This document shows, piece after piece, positions 55,331 to 64,000 of a DNA stretch of 64,000 nucleotides (its first letter is position 1; each line of letters opens with the position of its first letter). Position numbers and translations under genes: made by a program. Under the pieces are notes generated by a model. It did no database searches, was not told where the DNA came from, and saw nothing but the letters and a program-made list of their open reading frames with translations. The DNA comes from Stemphylium vesicarium (lineage: Eukaryota > Ascomycota > Dothideomycetes > Pleosporales > Pleosporaceae): contig QXCR01000022.1 in assembly GCA_004380135.1 (NCBI GenBank), forward strand, positions 1 through 64,000, written 5' to 3'.

Positions 55331-55748
55331 GGTTGGCTTTGGAAGATGGATTGGCGAGGATGTGGTAGGGAAGCAGCGGGATTGAAAGCGGTGATGGATG
55401 ATTCACTGCCAAGGGTAGTGTTGGACCTTAGCGGAGGCTTGCGGGCTGCGGTCGCATACAAAGAAGGTGGGAGGGCTGGTTAGCTACGATGACGTCAGCC
55501 ATAAAGACGTCCTCGTTCAAGCGAGACGACTGTTAGCACACGAACCAGAAGTCATCACATCAACTGCAAGTAGTGACATGCAGCATTATGGTATTTGCAT
55601 AGTTTCATATATGTACAATTCTATAGGTCTCATCCGTAAAGAGGACAGGGTATTTTCTATGCACCTTCTTTCAAAGACGCCAAATGTTGGAGTTTGTATG
55701 TATGCAGAAAAAAAAGTTGAGAATTCGGACTGCTCAGTTGACCGTCGT
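55331..55748. other. Spacer
   Basis: 418 bp holding the MDM38 3' UTR and the upstream region of the small gene. No gene was seen. Confidence 0.45.
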
Positions 55749-57469
55749 TTACTCCTTTTTCGATGCCTCGGTAGGCTTCTCAGCCTTGCCAGTGGGGTCA
55801 TCCATCTTCATAACACGGTCGTCCTGCTCGGCGCGCTCAGCACTGCCGCCGGAGTTACCGCCAGTGCTAGCCTCGGCTTCTTTGCTCTCCTCAACAGCCT
55901 TGGCCTCCTTAGCCTCTTGAGCCTCCTTTGCAGGCTTCTCAGCCTCATCAATGTCCTCGTTGTCTTGGGGCGAAGCGGTAGCCTTGTTCTCAACAGTCTC
56001 GGTCTGCTCGTTCTCCTCGTTGATGAGATCTTGCTGCTCCTTGAGGACTTCAAGACGCTGCTTGTTGGTGGCGGCACCTTCGGCGTTGCGGACCTCGAGA
56101 TCCATCTCGTGGTATAGCTCCTCGGGAATACTGGAGAGAACAGCCTCCAAAGCATCAATCTGGGATGTCATCTCAGTCTCCTTGCCTTGGGCGTATACGA
56201 AAGCGTTGGAGAGCACCAAGAGAGTGGAAGGGACACCGTGCTTGAGACGGAGATCGAGCCAGCTGGTGAGGTCATCCCTCAACCGACCGGGGGAAACACC
56301 GTAAGTTCGGAGGCCACGGCTTGCGCAGGCAGTCTGGAGTTCAGGCACCGAGAGTGTCTCAACACCTTCATAGGCAATGGCCCTGTCGTCACGCTTGATC
56401 TGGCGCATGCGTACTCGCACCTGGTAGCGGAGGAAGTTGTCGGTACCGAAAGAGGTGATGTTCATGTATCGGCAAATGGAGACGAGTTGCGGGCGAGACA
56501 AGTTGTCGAGAGTCAGGTCATCCTTGAAGATCTTGCAGACCTTGATAATCTCCTCGGGTGTTGGCTTCTCGCCAGTTGTGCGCACCTTACGGAAAAATTC
56601 ACCAAACTCAGCTGTCTGCGCATTCTCGGCCGAGACCGGAAGACCGGTTTCCTTTAGAGTCTGGCGAAGGAAGTCGCTGACGTCTTTCCGGGTTGCTCGG
56701 AGTGTCTGTGCTTTGGTGTCCTTGGCCGACTGGCCCTCGTATGTGCTGGGAAGCATGTTGGGGAAGAGCTTGAGCGCTACTGGAAGAAGCAATTCCGCGA
56801 ACGGCACAATGACGAAGGGCAGGAATGGGACCAAGCGGGCAAGATCCTGTACTGTGCGTTGCAGCTGCGGAAAGTCAGTATGTTGATTGTCAATTCAGTG
56901 AATGCAAAACGTACCTGGCGGCGCTCTCGTCGGGTGAGCTCGTATCCAGCAGCCATCTTCAACGCGAGCTTGGAACTAATCCGAACCTCGAAACCAAGCA
57001 GCTTGGTTCCATCCCAGTAGTGAACCAGCTCCTTCTTGACTTTTTGCCAGACGGTCAGCTTCTTCTTCTCTTCCTCCTTCTTTGCGATGATTCTCTTCTC
57101 TTCCTTTGTCTCCGCGGCGGCCTTCTCTGCAGCTAACTCAGTGACGGTTTGGACATCTTGAGCCTGGGTCTTTGGGGTCGCGGTAGGGCCGGTCTTGGGG
57201 TTGATGGTATCCTTTTCGAGCTGAGGTTGTGATTGCTGCTGGTCCTGCCTGGAGAGTGTTTGGCTGGCCTTCTTGGGGTCGAAACCAGGGGGCGGGTAGT
57301 TTTGTGCAGCGTTAGATGACGTCGACTCGGTTTGCAGGGCTCGGAGTGGGATAAGTATGCGGATCGCGGGCGAGTTCCTCAACATAGGGCGATGAGTGCG
57401 TGTGCTCGTTCTGATGCCCGCTCTGAAGACGGCGGGCGCTGCCCGGCAAGCAGTTCGGCCGGCGTACAT
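55749..57469 (-). CDS. MDM38: Mdm38/LETM1 mitochondrial inner-membrane protein
   Basis: Exons 57469-56915 and 56864-55749 give about 556 residues; the 50-bp intron has a GTACGT donor and a CGCAG acceptor. LETM1 proteins keep mitochondrial K+/H+ homeostasis and bind mitoribosomes. Seen: a basic, acid-free presequence (MYAGRTACRAAPAVFRAGIR); a Gln/Lys/Glu-rich linker; WQKVKKELVHYWDGTKLLGFEVRIS; ELTRRERRQLQRTVQDLARLVPF; the membrane segment PFVIVPFAELLLPVALKLFPNMLPSTY; the ribosome-binding LETM domain (LSRPQLVSICRYM; ACASRGLRTYGVS; LVLSNAF); and a Glu/Ala/Lys-rich coiled-coil tail. All core signatures are intact. Confidence 0.96.
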
Positions 57470-58310
57470 TGCGCCGGAGCGAATTGCGATGTGTGTGTAG
57501 GGAGCGACGAGTATATGTTATAGCGATTAAAGTACTTTTGGGTAGAGAAGCAACAAAAAAAGTTATGGAAAAAGGACGTGGGAGGGCGGTTGGGTGATGC
57601 AAAGGAGTGGATTATGCAGTTGAGAAAATGGGCCTGCGCTGACGTTGCGTCTTTCGGAGTTAGTCTCGTAGTCTCAGGGACCGCCGGGCGATCTAAAGCT
57701 TGGTTGCCACGAACGGGCCCGCAGAATCGACTGGACCGACGTGCGTAGACGTGACAGCTAAGGAGCAAACCGGACAGAATCACTAGGCGCAGGCTATGCT
57801 GGCGTGCAGGCAGTGCCGACCTGCAGGCAGCAGTGTTTTCGTGCTGGATTTCCATGTCCAATCCAGAGGGCGCTGCTGTGCGCATGCACCGCCACGACGT
57901 GCCGGTGATGGTTCGAGAAAGGTCGGCAGCACCGCTGGCTTGCCTGCTACCCATGGCCGAGGCTTTGCCGTCTCCGATCTCCGCAAGAACGACAGCGCGG
58001 AATGCGAATTGCAATACCAGGCCGGGCTGGCGTCCCCTCACCTCCACGCTTACCCGAAGGTCGTCGGTCTTTTGCCTTCTAAACCGGTCTTTGCTGTGTC
58101 GGGAGTTTTTTTCCTCTTATCCCTTCTGTCCTTCTAATAAACCGCCGATCCTACAATTTCACACAATTCGCCATGGATCATTTTTAGTATTGGCAAGCTT
58201 CCGCCGAAGCCCTCGCGCTTCACTCCCCGTACCGACGACCCACCTAGCATACATAGCAGCCGCAGACATCTTCTAGCCATTCCCGGCAACACTTTCACGC
58301 AGACACCATA
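57470..58310. promoter_or_regulatory. Divergent promoter region MDM38 / ADK2
   Basis: An 841-bp spacer between two genes for mitochondrial proteins. The 222-codon minus-strand frame that extends into it overlaps MDM38 and has no domain. No TATA box was recognised. Confidence 0.45.
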
Positions 58311-59162
58311 ATGACTGTGCAAAGATTATCAAAGGCGGCCAGAATCATCCTTGTGGGCGCGCCTGGCGTGGGGAAAGGCACTCAGACGGAGCGCTTGATG
58401 AGCAAATTCTCTGAACTCTCAGCAATCAGTTCTGGCGATCTTCTGAGGAAGAATGTGAGAGAGCGGACTCCTCTCGGTATGCGCTTCCATCTTCCATGTT
58501 GTGGAAAATGCTAATTTGTCGCAGGCATCAAGGCCGAAGCAACCATGAAAGCTGGAAAGCTGGTGCCGGACTTCATGATCTTGCGCCTCATCGTCAACGA
58601 GCTCACCACGCGCGGATGGATACGCGACAACGCACTGCGCCCCTACGCCCTCAACTTCAGCTCCATGGAAATGGCAGAGAGCACCGTGGACTCGGTCATG
58701 ATTCCCTCGGCGGTACGGGCCCCGCGCTACACTTTCTCCAACCACCCGTCCGCGTCCTTCATACTCGATGGCTTCCCGCGGACTGCGGTTCAAGCAATTC
58801 AGCTCGACAACATCGTCCCCATTAACATGGTGGTCAATCTCAACACCCCTAGCGAGATAATCATCGATCGCATTTGTAATCGCTGGGTGCATGAACCCTC
58901 AGGGCGCGTCTACAACACCACATTCAATGCGCCAAAAGTGGAAGGCATAGACGATGTCACGGGCGAGCCACTCACACAACGGGCGGATGATGACCCCGAG
59001 ACGTGGAAGACACGCCTCAAGAATTTCAAGGAGCACAGTGAACCTCTCCTCGAGCACTACGATAAGCTGGGCGTGCTCTGGACAGTGAATGGAAACAGCA
59101 GCGATGAGATTTCCCCGCAGTTGTTCAAAGAGTTCGGCAAGCGCTTCGGCGCCGAGGACTGA
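58311..59162 (+). CDS. ADK2: Mitochondrial GTP:AMP phosphotransferase (AK3 type)
   Basis: Exons 58311-58476 and 58525-59162 give 267 residues. Seen: P-loop GAPGVGKGTQTERL, AMP site SSGDLLRKNV and LVPDFMI, NMP-lid FILDGFPRT, and the long LID domain RWVHEPSGRVYN...GIDDVTGEPLTQRADDDPETW that marks AK3/Adk2 (GTP-using, mitochondrial matrix) enzymes. The LID has no Zn cysteines. An insert of about 40 residues (about NALRPYALNF to YTFSNHPSAS) sits between RGWI and FILDGFPRT, where the yeast enzyme has only a short loop. The short N-terminus (MTVQRLSKAARI) may serve as an uncleaved targeting signal. Confidence 0.94.
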
Positions 59163-59431
59163 TGTGGGGGTATGTTCTGGGTTGAGTTATGATTTTTTGA
59201 TTATGACACGTACGATACCGATATATTTTTCTGCTTCAAAATGAAGAGTCCGGGACGGACTACTGGGTTTGGATAGCATTCTGGCATGTTCGCGGCAGGC
59301 GCGTGTTTGTTTGGACGGCTCGCGCTTCCGCATTCACTGTAGATATTGGGCGACCGCCGTACATGGCGGTCTTGGGCACTCGACAGAGTAGAAACCATTA
59401 ATTCACATACACAAACCACGTCCGCTGAATC

Positions 59432-61069
59432 ATGACTATCGTGCACCCCGACGGCGCGCTTCAACGGAGCGCAGACGACTTTGGAGCAATGTATGAGCGC
59501 GTTAGGTACCGGGCTCCCACCTTGGAGGGCGCGGGCAAGAGCCTAGGCCACGCTAATCCCGGCCATCCAACCGACGTCACCGACACACCTCCGAGCTCAC
59601 CAAGACAACGGCAGACACCAGGCCTCTACTATCAGTTTGACGATTTACTAGACGAGCCAGACTACGACAGGCTGAGCGATCTTGAAGATCTTGAAAAGAG
59701 TCGCCTGAACTACATCAGAGACCCAGAGACAGTCCGCAAACGCGCAATGGCGGCCGACTTCAGCGAAGGGCGCCTGGAGACGTTTGTCGGCAGCCCACAG
59801 AAAGAGTTGGCAGGCACCCAGAACCAATATGTCTCTTACCAGGTCACCACAAAGGTTGGTACCTTAGTCTGCAGCTTCATTCTCGTGCAGCGCGTCTCTA
59901 ACACATGGCCCCGCCTGTAGTCCGACTTCCAGTCCTTCCAGAAACCCGAATTCTCCGTACGCCGCCGCTTCACAGACTTTGTCTTCCTCTGGAAACAGCT
60001 CTCCAAAGAGTACCCGCAATGCGCCGTCCCGCCGCTACCCGATAAGCACAAGATGGAATATGTGCGTGGAGACCGGTTTGGCCCGGACTTCACACAGAGA
60101 CGAGCCCACTCCCTGCATCGCTTCCTCAAGCGGATAGCACTACACCCCGTATTGCGAAGAGCTGCGCTCGTCATTAACTTCCTCGAAAGCCCCGACTGGA
60201 ATCAGCACATGAAGGGAAGGTCATCGAGAGCGACAAGCGGATCGGAGCAGGGCAACAGCGGCTTCGTTGACGCTATCGCAGACACCTTTGTCAACACCTT
60301 CACCAAGATACACAAGCCGGACCAGCGTTTTATCGAAGTGAGCGAGCGAGCTAACAAGCTGAGCGAGGACCTGAACAACGTCGAGAAGGTTACCGTCAAG
60401 GTCGCGAGGCGGCAAGGCGACCTGGAGACTGACTATGCCGATCTAGCGACACAGTGTCAGAAGCTGACGACCATGGAACCTGCGGTCGAAGGTAATCTGA
60501 CCTCGTTTGCTGCTTCCGTAAACACCACCTCACAGGGCTTCAAATCCATCCGAGATCACACAGACCAGAACTACCTGACAAGTCTGAGGGATATGGATGC
60601 GTACATCCAAGCTGTCAAGACACTCCTCCGCACGAGGGAAGGAAAGCAGCTCGATTTCGAGCAGTTGAGCGAATACCTGGCCAAATCCGCCGCAGACCGG
60701 GATTCGCTGGCTAGCGCCACAGGCGCAGGCATGGGCGCATCTGGCTTCCTGCGATCCAAAGTGGAGGACTTTCGGGGCATTGACCACGACCAAGCACGTA
60801 GGCAACGGGTTCGCAAACTAGAGGTGGAGATTGAGCGTCTTACTGGCGAGGTGGAGCTCTCGAAGAAGGCTAGTGAAGCATTCGATGAGCACACCGTCAA
60901 AGAAGTTGCCGACTTTGAGCGCATCAAGGCCATCGAATTCAAAGATACCCTCGGTGATCTAGCAGATGCACACGTCGACTTCTTTCAGGGCACGATTGAG
61001 ACATGGGAGAAGTTTCTGGAGGACATGCGAAAAGAGGAAGATCAAAGAAAGGCAGTCGCAGCATCGTAG
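59432..61069 (+). CDS. SNX4: Sorting nexin 4 (Snx4/Atg24)
   Basis: Exons 59432-59854 and 59921-61069 give 523 residues. Snx4 binds PI3P on endosomes and works in endosome-to-Golgi recycling and selective autophagy. Seen: an unstructured acidic N-terminus; the PX domain (VGSPQKELAGTQNQYVSY; SVRRRFTDFVFLWKQL with the PI3P-binding RRRF; VPPLPDKHKMEYVRGDRF; RRAHSLHRFLKRIALHP; NFLESPDW); and a C-terminal BAR domain of about 330 residues made of three long helices ending WEKFLEDMRKEEDQRKAVAAS. The intron (66 bp) has a rare GTTGGT donor but keeps phase. The family match is very clear. Confidence 0.96.
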
Positions 61070-61596
61070 AGTGGTGTTCGGCGTACGTCTACTCCTAAGA
61101 GTGTGCGGGCTGCAGTTGTGCAGGCTGACGCGCCTGATCCTTTACAGGACAAGGCTAGCAGATTCGGCTCGATATTGGGTATGGGGTTTGGTTTTTGAGC
61201 CTCAAGCATGATGAGCGGGGTGTTTCTTTTGACGAGACTCAAATCAAGAGTCTGTGCTGGCGCGGTATCATTTGTAGTTGATGTAATGATATCACCATTA
61301 CTTTGCGTCGTCTGTCATGCACAGCACAGAGCATTTGGGGTTATATGCGCTGGTGGGATCTGTGATGCTGGATATGCACGTGGTGAGAAACATAAAGATG
61401 CGAACCATGGTAGGGGAGAAGGAACTTCAGTTGCAACCCCATTCTATCCACATTTGACACCCTTTCTGCTCCACTTTGATAGGTTTATTCTATGTTTTTT
61501 TGCATGCTGCTTTGATATATGATATTATCCTTCCTCTCGTTTTGCAACGTTCTTGCAAGACATATAAGTCAGCTTTGCCACCCGACAAGAGCTCAG
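61070..61596. other. Spacer
   Basis: 527 bp after SNX4; a T-rich stretch near 61480-61560. No gene was seen. Confidence 0.45.
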
Positions 61597-62145
61597 ATGG
61601 GGCAATCATCAGGGAAACCGCCGGGAATGCGAGATGGACTTCCTACAGAGCTACGAGAGATAGTATACAAGGATGTCTTTGGCGGGATCATCCTAGATAT
61701 CGACAATTCACCAAGAGGCTTCGTCGAGAATGAAGCGTTCAGGCAATACGTCAAGAACAACCAAAAGTGTAGACTTGTGTTTGGAGAGTTTGAGTATGAT
61801 GCAATAGCACCTCTGGTATCTTACCGAGTCACGGATCCAACAATCCTCCCAGCGTGGCTAGCTCAATGACCTGAGTATGAAAAGCTGAAGAAGATTTACA
61901 TCCGGGTCAATTTCGAGACAGAATACTTTGTGGGATTCTGCTCCCCAGCAAGACGGCAAGAGTTTGCTTCCAAAACTTCTGAAGCGCTCGAGGACTGGAC
62001 GAAGGAGGTCGAGACATGGAACCCGGGACTCACAGTCGTTGCCAGTTCAGATTCTGTACGAAAAGCCTCTGAGATGTGCAAGACCATGGCCAAAGGGTGC
62101 ATAGGCTACAGCGGGAAGTGTGCAGCTGCCGGTGTTGGTGGCTAA
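61597..62145 (+). pseudogene. F-box/2EXR-like gene with in-frame TGA
   Basis: From ATG 61597 the frame reads MGQSSGKPPG (a possible N-myristoylation signal), then LPTELREIVYKDVFGGIILD, an F-box-like/2EXR opening. After PAWLAQ a TGA (61867-61869) interrupts it. The same frame goes on with PEYEKLKKIYIRVNFETEYF and runs 92 more codons to TAA-less Gly-rich end and stop at 62145. A single change from TGG or CGA explains the stop. No plausible intron removes it. An upstream Met at 61519 would add 26 residues but lacks conservation value. Confidence 0.55.
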
Positions 62146-62486
62146 AGTCATCTCCAGGACTTGACTCGTCGGCAATGGCGCAAAAGCCACCGAGCGACCT
62201 TCACGTGCAAGAGCGATTGGAGCTAGACGATGACGTGGGGCAATCTCCAGACCCCTGGCGTGCTAGATCCTGGCAACCACCTACCGAGCCGACGGACCCG
62301 TCCCTTTAGAAGTTTGACGCCCGCTGAGCGAAACCGCGCTGCCCATCCCATCCCACTACAGACAGGCGGCTCCTGCATTGCATATTCCCCGCTTCAGTAC
62401 ATGGCCCGTTTGACGAAACCTCATATATAAATTAATCCCGCCCCGCCACGCTCATGTCGCTGCCACATCCTGTCACCACGCCCAAT
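62146..62486. other. Spacer upstream of EPT1
   Basis: 341 bp. A TATATAAAT sequence at about 62422-62432 could be the TATA box of the EPT1 gene, about 60 bp before its ATG. Confidence 0.45.
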
Positions 62487-64000
62487 ATGCCGCCGAGCAA
62501 AGGTTTGAGAACCCCCTGGCGCGCGCCTTATTTCAGCCACAATCTTTTTTTCTAACCACGAAGTCGCTGTATAGAAACTGCGAGGCACGAGTGCGTCTCC
62601 GAAGATGCCCTGCAACATCTGCGGACGTACAAATACTCGAGCGTCGACAAATCCTTCATCTCCCGCTACATCCTCAAACATTACGTACGCACCTCCGCGC
62701 ACCCGCGCACCCTCGCACCCGCAACGCGACCTGACTATAGCACAGTGGAACGCCTTTGTCGAGATCCTGCCGCTATGGATCGCGCCGAACCTCGTCACGT
62801 TATTAGGCTTCTTCTTCATCCTCGGAAATGTCGCGCTGCTTGAGGTCTACATCCCGGATCTGGTCGGACCAGCACCCTCATGGGTATACTACAGTTTCGC
62901 CGCGGGCATGTGGATGTGAGGAACCAGACATTGGAGGTATCTAGAGCAGTGCGCTAATAGTCCCGCAGGTACTCCACCATGGACAACGTCGACGGAAAGC
63001 AAGCGCGTCGTACCGGCACATCAAGCCCACTGGGAGAGCTCTTCGAGTACGTGATGACATAGCCCAATGCGCCATATCATGTCACTGACTGTGACGTAGC
63101 CATGGAATTGACTCCCTTAACTGCACACTGGCAAGTCTGCTAGAGACTGCCGCTGTTGGATACGGCTCGACCAAGATTGGTGCCTTTACCGCCCTCATCC
63201 CCGTGCTGCCTATGTTCTTCTCAACCTGGGAAACATACCACACGCATACGCTGTACTTGGGCTACTTCAACGGTCCTACAGGTGAGTCCGATCTGTCGGT
63301 CAGCTGAATACTAGCTGACACAATACAGAGGGTCTAATTCTTGCATGCACCTTCATCTGCATGTCTGGGTACTTCGGCCCTGAGATCTGGTCCACCCCGC
63401 TCGCCCACTACTTCCCATCCTACCAGGCGGAAATCGGCGAGATCACACTGAAGGAGCTTTGGGTACCCATCATTCTATTCACCTTCTTCGTCGCGCATCT
63501 TCCCGAGTGCATCCTCAACGTCGCACGAGCGCGTCGTGCCAGGAACCAGCCCCTGCTACCCCTGCTTAAGGAATGGACCCCCCTTATTATCTTCGTCGTA
63601 TGCACCATGGCTTGGCTCGGGTCGCCATACTCCAAGCTCCTCGAGGATAACCACCTTGTCCTCTACTGCTTGACCATGTCGCTGGTGTTCGGCCGTATGA
63701 CCACGAAGATCATCTTGGCGCATCTCACCCACCAGCCTTTCCCGTACTGGACCATCATGCTTGCGCCCATGATTGGAGGGGCGCTCATCGTCAACCACCC
63801 CTACTTTACCATCCCGGGTACCAGCTTTGGGCCTGTATCCGCCAGCTTCGAGCTGTGGTATCTCCGTGCATACTTTGTCTTCGCCGCCATTGTATACGGA
63901 AAATGGGCACATCTTGTCATCACCAGCATATGCAACTATCTCGGCATCAACTGCTTCACTATCCCTAAGCAGACCGCCGAGAAGAACGGACGACCCAATG
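62487..64000 (+). CDS. EPT1: Choline/ethanolamine phosphotransferase (CPT1/EPT1), 3' truncated
   Basis: Exons 62487-62502 (16 nt), 62575-62684, 62746-62915, 62969-63046, 63100-63281 and 63329 to beyond the window end. The enzyme joins CDP-ethanolamine or CDP-choline to diacylglycerol in the ER, the last step of the Kennedy pathway. Seen: start MPPSKETARHE, LRTYKYSSVDKSFISRYILKHYW, and in exons 4-5 the CDP-alcohol phosphotransferase motif DNVDGKQARRTGTSSPLGEL followed by FDHGIDSLN; then several membrane segments. Nothing in the sequence separates choline from ethanolamine preference. The last reading frame is open at 64000. Confidence 0.93.

Noticed and set aside
57379..58047. 222-codon minus-strand frame upstream of MDM38
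   Set aside because: It overlaps the MDM38 first exon in another frame and reads through a GC-rich promoter; no domain seen.
1..64000. CRISPR array, intact transposon or secondary-metabolite cluster
   Set aside because: No direct-repeat/spacer pattern, transposase, reverse transcriptase, PKS or NRPS motif was found in any frame.

Overview
This window is nuclear DNA of a filamentous ascomycete, probably a dothideomycete of the Pleosporales type (that rank is inferred from overall protein flavour, not proven). The signs are dense genes on both strands, introns of about 45-160 bp with GT..AG ends and CTAAC/CTGAC-like branch points, and a set of recognisable fungal housekeeping proteins. No tRNA, rRNA, CRISPR array, intact transposon or biosynthetic cluster was found. 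About 28 genes could be modelled; exon ends were placed by hand from splice signals, reading phase and protein conservation.

Layout. 0-8.1 kb: clamp-loader subunit RFC2, the Cdc48 cofactor NPL4, SEC66 of the ER translocon, a Vps3844-type membrane protein and an unnamed, probably mitochondrial protein. 8.1-13 kb: almost gene-free, with a curious series of TATA-plus-pyrimidine blocks. 13-17.5 kb: a secreted GH128 beta-glucanase and the checkpoint clamp loader RAD17. 18.4-25.7 kb: one very large five-exon gene for a coiled-coil protein of about 2230 residues whose C-terminus carries eight GTWDT repeats. 26.4-34 kb: SDC1 (COMPASS), RPS13, a TOS1-like wall protein gene broken by a single TAG, PEX13 and a UBE2W-type ubiquitin-conjugating enzyme. 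34.3-45.2 kb: a hypothetical gene, the ribosome-associated Hsp70 SSB1, VPS33, VTA1 and an MPD1-like disulfide isomerase with an 8-nt exon. 45.2-54.8 kb: gene-poor, with a tiny two-exon candidate, a DUF6594-like membrane protein, a hypothetical protein and an F-box/2EXR-like gene interrupted by TAG. 54.8-64 kb: a small LSB1/PIN3-like protein, MDM38/LETM1, mitochondrial adenylate kinase ADK2, sorting nexin SNX4, an F-box/2EXR-like gene interrupted by TGA, and the 5' part of an EPT1/CPT1 phospholipid synthase cut by the window end.

There is no operon logic. Loose themes are endolysosomal trafficking (Vps3844, VPS33, VTA1, SNX4), DNA clamp loading (RFC2, RAD17) and mitochondrial function (MDM38, ADK2, the unnamed 6.8-8.1 kb gene). 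Many neighbours are divergent pairs sharing 0.3-1.1 kb promoters. The most unusual items are the GTWDT-repeat protein, three otherwise intact genes each with one in-frame stop, two micro-exons (8 and 12 nt), a stop-free intron of 3n length in PEX13, and the promoter-like series near 8.4-9.9 kb.
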